Assembly: GCA_038373885.1 (NCBI GenBank)
Contig: JAWZYV010018266.1
Location: 549,001-613,000 of the forward strand
Source of the DNA: Cheiracanthium punctorium
Lineage: Eukaryota; Arthropoda; Arachnida; Araneae; Cheiracanthiidae
Direction: 5' to 3'
DNA: 64,000 nt
Position numbers and translations under genes: made by a program. Shown piece after piece: positions 10,926-22,375 of this stretch. How positions within the stretch are numbered: position 1 is the first letter of the stretch; each line of letters opens with the position of its first letter. The notes below the pieces were generated by a model. It did not search any database and had not been told where the DNA came from. It worked only from the letters and a program-made list of their open reading frames with translations.

Positions 10926-13495
10926 CAATGTATGTGAGATGATAGAAGTCTCCTTCAGAGGACATAGGAATCAGCACCCTTATTTTCTCGAGCGATAACG
11001 CGTACTCGAACTCAGCCTCAGATCCAGCTTCTCCGAATCTAAATTGGAATCGTCTCTCCGAGCCTCTGAGTTTAGAATCCAGCCTCGAATAAAGCCTCTT
11101 GATTCGCCTTGGAGTATACGCCAGTAGCAACAGAGTTGCATCGGAGCTTGTTATGCAAACAAACGGCTAATCGGCTGATCCAATGTGTAGATAGACAGAA
11201 GTTTCTGCACAGGAAGGGAGAGTGTGCCTCTTCAGCATGTGTTGTCCTCATGGCGTGTTAAGCATGTTTTAATTCGTTTAAATTGTTCTATGTTCATTTT
11301 AGTTATAATTAAAGTTGCCTTTATCTTAAATGTTGTAAGTATTTTATCCACAAATATATCAAAAGCAAAAAGTTTTCTGGGATACCCTTTATATTTTCAA
11401 GTGAAAAACAGTAGGGTGACTCAAAAGCATACACACAATACTAGGTTATTCATTACCGTCACAATGTATTTTTAAGCTGCTATTTGCAAAACAAATCAAC
11501 GTAACTCCCTTGAAGAATAACAATTCAAGGATAGAACAATTATTGCATTTTATTAGATATTCAAATATTAAGTAAAAGTTTTATAATTTCTTTGAAAATA
11601 GACATCTTTAACTTGAATTTAAAGTACTTTAATTCTAAAAGTAATGAAACTCATAATATTTAAGAAGGTAACACTGATTCATGTTTGAATTGTATGCAAT
11701 GAAAAAAAAGTATATTATAAATATAAAATTAAATTAGATTCTTAACTTTCATTTTATAAAGATAAAAACATTTAAATGTAGTAAAGTAGTTATTTAAATG
11801 TAAATTTAGTGATTAAAATTTATATGACAGTGCTGTTATTATTATTATATGGCAGTTAAAAATATTTTTACTATTCCCTAATTATTCTCAGCGTTATTCT
11901 CGTAATTGTAAGAATAATTTATAAATATATGCGTATGTGAAAATGTATAAAAAAACTTTAATTATTTGTTTTTTTTTGGGGGGGGGGGTGTTGAAAAACA
12001 TTTAACAACACATATTAATTTCAAGTTGCAATTCTTTTCACAATGACCAAAGCAATGTCGTCAATAAATTCATTTTATACATAAAAAACCTTTAGATGAG
12101 AACATTTTGGTAAATTCAGCATTATTTGAAATGTTTCTTTTTTACACTTTTTAATTACATTCTTGGCATGTTCACATCTTTTTGGAATGAAATGATATTT
12201 TTTTCCCGTTGAAAATTGAATCCTTCAAATCATTAGTTCCATAAAAACAGAGTACGTAGAATCCAGTTTTCAAAGAAAATTCAAATCACATAGTTTTAAT
12301 AAATCAATAATAAAATTAGAAAGTTTGAAATAGGAAATGTTAAAAAAAAGACTTACTCAGTAGCAAATACACTGAAAACGTGAAAGAATGTAAGAGAGTA
12401 AAACAAACAGAAATAAAAACTTTTTAAATTCAGTTTTGTGCTTTTCATTTTTTCACGTGAGAAAATAACTGAAACTTGTTTATTTAAAAGTTAGTAAATT
12501 ATTTGTCTAAGGTAAATTTTTGTGTACTTTATCAAAACATATATCCTCACAACTGAGCCTTTTTATTGAACGTGTAATAAATAAAACTTATTTCTTTTTT
12601 CTAGTTATTTCTAATTTTCTTCTATTTGCCTTTACAAACATGAATTAAAATATTTTTAATAATTTAAAATACAAAAGAAAAGAAAAGAATTATATGTATA
12701 GATATATAAATTTACCGAAAGCAATGTTAGAGAAAAGAAAACAAAACAAAGCCATAATTTAGAGTAAAAATTTTATTCTTACGATCGACCAAATTTTGTT
12801 AATTAATTTTCGAATATTTTCTGTAAAAAAATGTAACCATAAAATAGTCCTTTTTAAAAAGGATATTACTATGCTAAGCTTTTCCAATGTAATGAATCTC
12901 TATGAGGGAATTTTTATTCCGTAATAGTAAGTATTTTAAGAAGAAAATCCTCATTGCAATATTCAATTTTTAATTATCATAACTGCAAGAAAATTTAAAA
13001 ATAAATGATATAAAAACAAATAAATTACACCTTGAATTAAAATATAAGAAAATATACAGCAATTGAAATAAGTTTTATTCCCCTTGTAGAAAGCGATTTT
13101 TACTGAAAATATAGTAATATTTGTTTTTGCTTAATATTCTAATGTGGTTGTTTATGTTCGTAATATTTTTGTTGTTTATGTTTCGGTTGTATTATATTTC
13201 GTAATTTCTATGGTAATTTGTCTCTAAACGACATACATAAATAATTTCATTAATTAGTTGTATTTTCTCATAAAATGCACAGTGGCACCATCCACTATAC
13301 TAGTTCACTTGATATTTAAAAATCATTCCACTGTCAAATAAATACACGAATGGTATGAATAATTAAAATAAATGAACGAAACAAAATTAAGTGAAATAAA
13401 ATGAAAATCTTATCAAAAGTGGTATTTCATTCTTCTAACGGACAGACATGCAAAATAAACGTACTGAGTAACTGATGTAAATATCTCAGTATAAT
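10926..13495. other. AT-rich stretch of about 2.6 kb, no gene seen
   Basis: No domains or terminal repeats recognised. A run of T followed by a run of G (about 11968-11990) and abundant poly-A/T tracts are the only noteworthy items. A minus-strand frame reaching to 11130 is discussed under rejected items. Confidence 0.5.
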
Positions 13496-13499
13496 TTTT

Positions 13500-13639
13500 A
13501 CTTTCCGAACATGTACCATGTCAGGAAAGTTTTGTAATCATGAAAAAATTCGACTTCGAGATTTTATTGTATTTACACGTTTTGAGGTCTTCCCAATTCA
13601 TTTATGCTATTTTTACGAGATGTATGTATGTATGTGTGT

Positions 13640-13676
<37 letters not shown>

Positions 13677-14150
13677 AGTGAACATGATAGCTCCTAAACG
13701 GGGCATTTGATTGAGCTGAAATTGGGTATATATGTTATACATCACCGTCGCAAGACCGATATTGATTTTGGTGTGTATAGGACTTACAGTTTTTCTACAT
13801 GGCTACGACAAATATCTCTTTTACATTATGGCCTATGGGGGAAATTCTTGAAAGTGCGCTAGCGTTTAAACGGTAGATTCGATGGAGCTCAAATCGGGTA
13901 TACATATTATAAACCACCATCGTAAGACCGGTATTGAGTTTTGTGTGTATAGGACTTATAGTTTTTCTACAGGACTACGACAAATATTTCATTTACATTA
14001 TGGCATATGGGGAGAAATTCTTGAAAGTGCGCTAGCATTTAAACGACGCATTCGATTGAGCTTCAATTTGGTATATATGTTTGAATTATTCATAAATTAA
14101 AATTTATTTAAATGTTTGGTAATGATCTTAATCGTAAGTGTTCGGAAAGT
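13500..14150. mobile_element. Element Y, copy 2
   Basis: Same structure and orientation as 9470-10129: ACTTTCCGAACA at 13500, TGTTCGGAAAGT ending at 14150, a (TG)n tract at about 13620-13680, and two and a fraction units of the ~173-bp internal repeat. The two copies are similar throughout but carry many small differences. The right flank similarity (cgagtg.tgtcactccaga) again extends about 20 bp beyond the inverted repeat. Confidence 0.75.
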
Positions 14151-14174
14151 CGAGTGTTGTCACTCCAGACTTTT

Positions 14175-15600
14175 CATCTCTGTGATCATGTGCATTTTAA
14201 AATTTTAATCCCACACTATCTCGTTAATATCCGTTAAAAGTAGTATTCAAAAACCAATGGTTTTCAAAAATTATATATACGTTACAAATCGCTAAAAAAT
14301 CATTTATAATTAACAGGAAATTTTAACTTTAAGTCATAATTAGTAAAATAATGAGTGTATCAAATATACTTTGTTTTAAAACACAACATATAAATTCTAA
14401 AGGTAACTATATTTATTTATTTATTTTTAATTTTAAAGTTAATTATGTATAGTTAAATCATCATTCGGAAATTATAAAAAGAAGTCACACAATTTCTTTT
14501 CCTTTTGAGCATTAGTATATTAGAAATCAATAAAATTAAATTTAGTTCTGTATCGAACATTAGTGTTGAAAATATCCGTTAATTCAGTCAACAATGCAAC
14601 TTTACAGACGGTATCTGACATAATATTATTTTCTAATATTTATTGTATACAGTTCCATAATTATTGGAATAAAGAAATAATAATTATTCAATTCCCTCAT
14701 ATCAGAATAAAGAAAATGTAATAGTTATTTAGTTCCCTATTATCGGAATAAAGAAAATATAATAGTCCTGAGCTCTTATTCATTAATATCAAGTCGATTA
14801 TGAATAATTTAGTGGCAATTGCAGAATATAAAGAACCGAAATATACATCGAAAAATCACAAAATACACCATTGATCTTGACAGATTTTGTCTATGAAGGT
14901 AAAATAATATGAGGTCTATGAAGGTAAATAAAGCTCAGTTTTCATCTTTTTTATTGCGGTGAGAAGAAAGCCGAACCTTCTATTTCATTTGTTTTCTTCT
15001 TTAGCTTATCTTCTTTTACAGTGTTAAAATATTTCCATCTATTAGATAAGTGGTTATTGTAAAAATATACTTTACAATTAATTAGCAGATATTCAAAAAC
15101 ATTGTGATTTCATTGTGATCATTGTGATTCAAAAACATACTCTCGTTCTAAAGAATAGAATTTTAGCGTTTGGTTCGTCTGTTCAAAGAAAGTAATATTC
15201 CTACTTATTCCATCTAAAATATATGTACCAATGGAATAAACACAACAAAACTAAAAAACTCTGTTAATTAAAAGCAAATTTATCTCATATTTAATTCCTT
15301 TCCTCGTAAGTGAATAAATGTAAATAAATGTGTTCTTAATTATCTATAGTATAAGAGCTTATAAAATATACATCAGAAATTAATGAAGTAGTAAAAACAA
15401 TTAAAAATTACTCATCTCTTTAATTAGATAAAGTTTGAAAAAAAAACTTCAAAGAACAAACGTTTTCTTCACAGTAAATTCGAACTATAATTAGTCAAAG
15501 AAAGATAATTTTTTCACAAAACCCAAAATGAATGTTTCAGAGTATTTAAATTTAAATTATTAATTACCAAATATTTCCGATATTTCCATTCCAGTTATGT
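14175..15600. other. AT-rich stretch with a small minisatellite
   Basis: About 14650-14770 holds three imperfect ~40-bp units centred on gaataaagaaa.ta (14665, 14704, 14744), each followed by an attccct/agttccct block. Nothing else recognised. Confidence 0.6.
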
Positions 15601-15605
15601 ATCTT

Positions 15606-15775
15606 ATGACACAGTGATATGTGGCCAGGGTCGGTATCATGAAGGCCAGGGTACTATAGGCCAGGGTTCTGGACTACAGTGTGAGTGTCGATCAAACTGT
15701 CTGGAATTTTTGTCGTTTTTCTCGAGATGTAACATAAATTATACAAGAAACCCTTAGCGGGTTGAAAATTTGTGA
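15606..15775 (+). mobile_element. SINE family member (copy B, degenerate)
   Basis: The body gtgagtgtcgatcaaactgt followed by a cgagatgtaacat block (15681-15740) matches the SINE at 1062-1317. The head is replaced or expanded by three near copies of ggccagggt (15622-15672). No target duplication seen. Confidence 0.6.
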
Positions 15776-16309
15776 CGCAGCATTTTACTTTAAAGCTATA
15801 TGAATTTTAATCAGGGATATTAAAAATAATGATATCATTGTCTGAGTGATGCCATGGTGTGACTTTATCAGATTTGTTGTTTTATATCTCCATTACAATT
15901 ACTTTAATTTTATTTTCTAAAAAGATTTACACGTTCAAGCATTGTTTTCAACTATCAAATGCACCGTGAAATATATCGCACTTCCTCTGTTCCTATACTA
16001 TGTATTCAAATGAGTTTATTTCAATAATGTAATTAAAAATTTTGATCACACTATGCAAAAGTGCAAGGAAAATTTGTAAAAATGTTATCTTTTTAACCCA
16101 CTATGTATTTGCATACATTTCTCTTAGTTTGGATACTATGACTCAAAGTAAACATTTCTCAACAACAACTTTAAAATAGGGTCGTTTAATTTAGCACAAA
16201 CTGTATAAAAATTTTAAATAATTTTATTACTAAATCACTAAACACGTATGTGAGAACGAACAAGGTTAAACAATTGAATAAGGTGACAATGTTATATGCT
16301 ACCATTTTA

Positions 16310-16525
16310 TTCCTTGCAGCATTTGACGACGGATGAACTGTGCAGGTCCAAAGATTTAATTCCTGCAGCAGCTGTCAATCTAACAGTGGAGAGTTTCGGA
16401 AGCTTTTTTCCAAATGTAATGTGAATACGCATTATGAGATTGTAAAATGACCTTCGTCCAAGCCTCATAGTCAGATGGCGCTCACTTGAATTTGCCATGT
16501 GCAGAAACATACAATTAATAGATAA
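16310..16525 (+). mobile_element. SINE family member (copy C, degenerate)
   Basis: gctgtcaatctaacagtgga (16371) followed by ccaaatgtaatgtgaatacg and a ccttcgtccaagcct block matches the SINE body in the same order as copies A and D. Head sequence tgcaggtccaaag may be the remains of a B box. Same orientation as all other copies. Confidence 0.6.
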
Positions 16526-17686
16526 ACAAAGCACTTGCAATTTGACTTTTCATTCTGTCCTATTCTATATATATTTCTTTTAAAACTTATAGGTCTATTT
16601 AAAACTTAAATGAAATTCTGCATCGATATATTAATTTATTTGTTTGATCTGTATATTTATGGCAAACAACGATTTTCATACAATTATATCTTAAATGATA
16701 TCAATAATCAAGTAATTTTTTATTCGATTTCCCTTCATTAGTAAAGCATTTTTTAAATATTATGAGACAATCTATGTTCAGTAAAACTGTCAAAGCTGCA
16801 ATCTGCGAATTAATATTAAATCGATTAAAAAATCGCTGTATCAAAGGAAACAATTGATATAAGATAATTTAATAACATAAAATCCAAATTTAAATTGTTA
16901 AAAAATAACTACAAATTAAATAGTTAATATTAAAACATGAATAAAACAATTCCTTGAAGCATAACTTGCCCTTTAAAAGGGCATTTAGCAGAAATTTCAC
17001 AAATGCCATCAATTCCCATGTTTTCGAAAGTGCATTAAGTATTTTGAATGACAAATTGACCGGCTTCATCACTTCTGTAACACATGATTTTAATGATCCC
17101 GGATTTAACTTTATCAAAACTGACAGGGCGAGAATGAAATTATCGCTGGCTGATGAACGTTGTCAAAATTGCAGTGTGAGTTTCCGGAATAATCAGTTTA
17201 GATTCACAAGAATAAGTGAAAAGAAAATCGGAAGCTCTTTCTTACTTATAATAAAGCGGTTTTATTAACCGTGCAGTTTTTATCGGAGTTTTTTCCCCGT
17301 AAAACAGTTTAAAATATCTCTTAGTACATTTACCGAATTTGCCTCTATTTTTAAGTCCAGTAGTGTTACAATGATGACCAGATTTTTCAGAAGGTACGCT
17401 GATGTGCAAAATTTAAACAACAGTTACAATTTGGAAATAATTGTAAACAATTTTTAATCCTGACAATTAAAAGATGTAACAGCAATTATGACTATAGATA
17501 ATAAAATTAAAAAGGTTTACAATCATATACAGTATGTAGTATGTAAAATTTATTTATTTTTTAAATTATAAGATAAGAAAGTGTCACAAACAATTAAACA
17601 GAATATTTCAGAATTATAATTCTAAAATTACGGCCTAAAATAAACGTAGAAATAAATTAAATAATGTAATGAAGAGTCATGCATTT
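16526..17686. other. No supported gene; one ambiguous open stretch
   Basis: 16954-17268 is open on the plus strand for 104 codons, and an overlapping 75-codon frame runs on the minus strand. Neither shows a recognisable domain. The segment 16960-17240 is somewhat less AT-rich than its surroundings, so a decayed exon or element cannot be excluded. Confidence 0.4.
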
Positions 17687-17815
17687 TTAGGCCGGTTGAA
17701 GGGCTGCAATTATGGCTAAGATCCGGTACTGGAGTTTCTTCAGTCGATGGACCATTTTACCCGGCAATATGGCTGTCCACTTTAGGTTATATTACTGGAT
17801 GACGCCAAGAAACGT
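17687..17815 (-). repeat. Dispersed repeat Z, copy 1
   Basis: The reverse complement of this segment matches 46193-46313 over about 120 bp. Shared blocks are ggcgtcatc.rgtaatat, gtgg.ca.ccatattg, aatg.tccat and gcagcccttcaaccg. Too short for coding; probably a mobile-element fragment of unknown type. Confidence 0.65.
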
Positions 17816-18439
17816 AAGAAACTGAGCAAGTGTCAATTATCATCTTGAAACATACTCCGTTCAATAAACCAAGTGCTATCTCTGTACATGAAAAAACTTG
17901 GATTGGGAACATTGTATTTGGATTTTATTGATTCATATAAATAAGTAGAAAAGTTAGAGCTTACTTTAAACAGATGCTATAAAACTTAACTATTCGAAGA
18001 ATTCTATTCACATGCGTAATACTTTGACCCGGAATACTGTCATTGCTTCTTCTCCACTTGGCAAAACTACTAGGGATCGACCGATACCACATTTTCGCCG
18101 ATGACCGATACCGATACTTTACCTTTAAATTCATTTTCAGAAATAGCCGATACCGCTACTTTTAAGTTGTGGTATCGGCCGATACCGATACTTTACATAA
18201 TTTAATGTCATTTAGGCCTACATCTGTATTCCGGTCAGTTTTTGTAACATGAGAGTAGTTCTCATTAAATGAATAACAGCATAATGAAATTTGATCCCAG
18301 TAGAAAGTATTAAAAAGAAAAAGAAGTAGATACATTGAAGTGTGAAATTAGAGTAGTTCTAGTCTTTCTTTTCTATTCAATCATGCGGCAAATGGCCGAA
18401 TTTATAAAAAGCTGAGCATTGGGAACATTGGGAAGCGTC

Positions 18440-18640
18440 TTAGTGTGCAGGTTCGGAATTCTTGGGCTCGTGTGGCTGTCGATCTAGTGGTTTAGAGTTT
18501 TGGGCGATTTTCTCCAGATGTTACGTGAATATGCGTTAGACTCCCTTAAAAAGTCCTCCACCCAAGCCCCCCCCCCCTATGGGTAGATGCCCCTTATTTA
18601 GGCTTGACAGAACACAAACACGGGGGGGGTAAAGGGATAT
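18440..18640 (+). mobile_element. SINE family member (copy D) inside the hAT element
   Basis: ggttcggaattc (about 18450) is a B-box-like string. The body ggctgtcgatctagtggttt at 18474, ctccagatgttacgtgaata and aaaaagtcctccacccaag follow. The match to copy A is good along the body. Runs of C (about 18570) and G (about 18623) are present near the end. Confidence 0.75.
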
Positions 18641-19950
18641 ATTAATAAAAGAATCCATTTCCAGTGCCAACTGATGCGAAAATTTAAATCAATTTTTCTC
18701 AACCTCTATTTTGTCGCCTAATTGTTGCTATGAGCCATATAAAAGGTTTCCATATTAGACCCAAAACAGCTTCCTGCTTGCTCTTTGTTTTTGGTTCATA
18801 CCTCATATTTGTGTTTACAAAAATAAAATCATCAAATTTATTCAACTTCAAATCTTGCAAGTTTAATTTATATTTTCTTTAATTATAATTCTTTCACATA
18901 TGAAAATATTTTTTAGATTACTTAAACTGCATTAAATTGTGATAATGTATAAACTGTACAGTATTATGTAAGTGCATATGTATTTAGATATTGTTCATTA
19001 AATACGTATGTAAATTCTTCCCTTAAAATGCATAATAAGTTCATATTAATTAATGGTTTTATTTATCTGCTCCAATTATTTAACCACTAAGTGAATTATT
19101 AAATGTTTTAGCAAAATTTCTTTTTAATATGAACTCATATGATCATTTTTAAGTTCTAATCCGAATATTTTGATTCTCTGGACAGGGTTAAGTCACAATT
19201 AATCCGGATGATCCATGTATTTGATCTTTTCCGTACTAAGAACAGGTATACTCCGATTATTCCTGTGTTTTCCTTATATATTAACCAAATACTATTCACA
19301 AGAAATATAATTTTTACCCCAAATTTGAAATAAACTAAATAATAATTAGTATTACTAATTATACTAATACAGCTTCAACTTTTTAAATTAACAATATAAA
19401 TAATTATTAGATATTGGTAGTTATTACACTTCTCAAAACAGAATGATACACACATCCTACGTTCTCTCATTAATCTGATAGATAATAAAATAATAAAATG
19501 TTTGATAATTCGTACTTTTGATAGTGTGTAATGTTTTAAAAATGAATCATTTAACTTCTGGACCAACATAATTAAAGTTCACGGGAGTCGCCAGTTTTCA
19601 AGTCACAGCCAAAAAGTTAACTTCTTTGCGACACAAAAAAAATATATATATTGTTTTTACATATAGGTTTCGTTTATAATTTTAGTATAATTAATTTTGT
19701 CATTGAAACAGCTACAATATGAAGAGAAATAATTTTGCTCGTTTTCAAACTACGCCTCGGAGGGTCTAAATTAAAAGATGCTTAAAAATAACGAAATTAA
19801 ATGAAGGTTAAAGAAAAATCCAAGAATGATAAACTAAATTCAATTTTAAAGTCTTAAAAAAAAGTTGCTACTTAATCCATATTTAATGAAATGGATCTTC
19901 AGTGTTAGTGATATGAACAAATTTTATCTGTTTTAATTCTAAGCTCTGAG
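18641..19950. other. AT-rich interior of the hAT element, no gene seen
   Basis: No transposase core (RNase H-fold or hAT dimerisation domain) can be read on either strand. The catalytic region has evidently been deleted or decayed. Confidence 0.55.
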
Positions 19951-19953
19951 CAG

Positions 19954-20340
19954 GGGCGGCGTGGCAGGGTAAGCAAGGTCTGGGTGCCATCGTCGAAAGG
20001 TTAGCCATTTCGAACTAAAACTGAGACAATCTTGATCAAGAGCAGTGGTTCCCAAACTTTTTTGTCCTTCTCTTCAAAAAATCTTCAACTACATTTTTTT
20101 TTTTCGCGACCCACTACTACATAACGACAACCAGTATAGGATATATAGATTACTATATTTATAAAATACTAAAGTTTAATTTTTCCCACCCTTTTCGACC
20201 CACCGAAACTGCTCCCGTAACTCAACAATGGTCCGCAGCCCATAGTTTGGGAACCACTGATCTAGAGCACAAAAGGGGCGCCGTATTTTTACGTTTACAG
20301 AGGGGCACCGGGGGGGGGAGATATGTCAGACAAACGTCAT
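19954..20340. mobile_element. Degenerate GC-rich element fragment interrupted by a MITE
   Basis: caggggcggcgtggcagggt at 19954 and ggggcgccg near 20275 look like parts of one older element, split by the MITE at 20043-20259. The composition contrasts with its surroundings. Family not established. Confidence 0.4.
20035..20267. mobile_element. hAT-type MITE, 217 bp, with 8-bp TSD (7/8)
   Basis: The element 20043-20259 has inverted ends CAGTGGTTCCCAAACT and AGTTTGGGAACCACTG. Flanks ATCAAGAG (20035-20042) and ATCTAGAG (20260-20267) agree at seven of eight positions. Ends beginning CAGTGGTTCCCAAAC are common in hAT MITEs. No coding capacity. Confidence 0.85.
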
Positions 20341-20519
20341 TCGGTTCAAACCCTATCCCCGTTTGCATGCACAGAAATACGATTTACTTTCGATAGCAGA
20401 ATGCTACATTCGGTTTCAAATATTTCCGGCTGACCAATATTAAAATGTCTGTATCTGAAGTTCTATAAGCTAAGTAGAAACAAATTCCTCAAACGTATTT
20501 TGAAGGCTGAAATATTACA

Positions 20520-20738
20520 CCTTAAAACACATATGGGCAACTGCAGGCCCGCGGGCCGGATGTGGCCCGCCACGGCTTTTGATCCGGCCCGCGGAACATT
20601 TAAAAACTTCGTATAAAGCATTCAATATCCCATATAAATCGACATTTCGCTAAAATCCGCAAGTTTAGCCCGCGACTTCGCTAACATCCTAAAGTTTGGC
20701 CCACAACTTTTCAAAGGTTGCCCATACCTGCTTTAACA
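20520..20738. mobile_element. Second hAT-type MITE, ~203 bp
   Basis: 20528-20730. The left end reads CACATATGGGCAACTGC and the reverse complement of the right end CAGGTATGGGCAACCTTT. The interior is rich in GGCCCGCGGGCC-type palindromes. Flanks ccttaaaa and ctttaaca match at six of eight positions, a decayed 8-bp duplication. It is older than the MITE at 20.0 kb. Confidence 0.7.
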
Positions 20739-20940
20739 CTTTAAAGGTCGTCATCCCCTGAAATATCAAACGTTGTCAAAGACCGTCTTCCCCATCAGTT
20801 TTGATATCTATATCATACCCAAGCCGAATCAGATGTCCTTGCGCCAATTTTTTTTAAATAAAAATTTAAAGCATGTCTCTTAACGTGAAATCTATATCAA
20901 GATTTAGACTTTCTCCAACGATATCAAAAGCCTATATGTA

Positions 20941-21827
20941 CAGTAGAATCTCCCTATAACGAATCTCCCTATATTCGAGTCTCCTTGCAATGAACTTCTC
21001 CCCATAACGAAATTTTTCGGCTTAAATAACACTATAAACATTCACCATATAACGAAGAGCTTATCTTCCCATAGCGAATATTTCAGATTTACCTTTGATT
21101 TTTTTTTGTTAGTTTTGAAGAAAATTTTAATTTTTGAACACACCACTTAGTGGAAGAGTAACATGATAAAAATGGAGGCCAGGAAAGACAAAGTGACTCC
21201 GATAATGAAGACACTTCACCAGCGCCCGATTATGACCAACAGCGGCACCGGGCATTGATAGATTTGGGGTCCCTTTCAAATCGGGGGCCCAGGGCAAAGT
21301 CCCGATTTGCCCATATAATAATAAGGCCCTGTGCTTCACGACCAAAACCACATCAAACTTTAATGGTTCAACCTTTCAAAACCATTAAAAAGAGGTTTCC
21401 AAATGGATGAAAATGTGCCTCACTCTATTTTCAACGGACTTTTGAAATGTGAATATTTTTATGAAAATTTAAAATTACAGAATGCAAAACGATGTAAAAT
21501 AACGGAATTTTGTAAAGATACACCGATTAATAAATGAAAGTGCATTACATATTTTATTCTCTAAATTCGTGGATTGTCTTTACTATTGAACATTTCATTT
21601 GTACAATGAAAAGTAAGAAACCGTAAGTTTAACAAATTTATAATAAATACCAATTTATTTTTAATTGAAAGTCATAATTTAACATTTTTAAACATCGAAT
21701 TAACTAAAAAGTTTGTAATGTTTGCTGAAATAACTGCAAAAATCTCTAATCTTTGTACAACGAAATTTTATCCATAGCGAATTTTTTAACTGGAACCGAG
21801 CGAGTTAGTTATACGGAGATTCAATTG
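20941..21827. mobile_element. Tigger/pogo-like element relic
   Basis: Left end CAGTAGAATCTCCCTATAAC is preceded by TA. The right end in reverse complement reads CAATTGAATCTCCGTATAAC, followed by TG (a decayed TA). 'Gaacctcc.tataacgaa' termini are typical of Tigger/pogo elements. Strings such as tataacgaa and atagcgaa recur in both subterminal regions. The interior (21130-21345) is GC-richer and may be another fragment. No transposase is readable. Confidence 0.65.
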
Positions 21828-21925
21828 TGATTCATATATATATATATATATATGAATGACTCTTTTTCGAGTCCACACAGTGAGAAAATAAACGTTTATA
21901 AAACTGAAGTAAAATTATAGCCTAC

Positions 21926-22082
21926 CTCTAGACATTTGTTTTGTGCAATCCTTGCAGATAGCGTATTTAGTGTTAGGCACCAATTTAAAGCAATTTAGAA
22001 GAATAGACGATTGTCCTGTTAAACTGTCATCTAACGATTCTTCGTCCATAATTTCGACCACACTTGGTGATACGGCATTCAT
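21926..22082 (-). pseudogene. Orphan first exon of a hAT transposase (partial BED finger)
   Basis: Reading the minus strand from ATG at 22082 gives about 52 codons, starting MNAVSPSVVEIMDEESLDDS and including CFKLVPNTKYAICKDCTKQM. The Phe, then A-x-C-x-x-C, then SRG spacing resembles the start of a BED-type zinc finger, the usual DNA-binding N terminus of hAT transposases. After ...TCTAGAG the sequence reads GTAGGC, a plausible splice donor, and the frame closes 4 codons later, so this fits an exon. It lies near the right end of the element, where a transposase start would be expected. No later exon with the second Cys/His pair or the catalytic domain is visible, so the gene is not functional. 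Too short for standard frame lists. Confidence 0.7.
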
Positions 22083-22375
22083 TTAGCGATGGTTAGAATT
22101 AAAAAAAAAACACAATTCGAAAACACTCGCGCAAACAAATGTGCCAATGAAACGACGTCTCTTATCTCATTACCAAAATAAAGATTCTAGACTTGTGTTG
22201 CGCCTGCGTGGTTTCTTCTGAAAAGCGAAGTATCGGTTGAAAAGTATCGGTCAAAATGGATGAAAGCAACAGAAACCGATACTTTCCCGATACTTTTAGA
22301 ATCGAAAGAACCGATACCGATACCTAAAAAAATAGGAGGTATCAGCGCCGATACTATCGGTCGATCCCTAAAAAC

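Noticed and set aside
10630..11130. 166-codon minus-strand frame
   Set aside because: It begins in flanking DNA and ends in element X. Only the last ~40 codons are shared with the other copy; the rest is unsupported.
16954..17268. 104-codon plus-strand frame as a host exon
   Set aside because: No recognised domain, an overlapping minus-strand frame, and no splice or promoter context.
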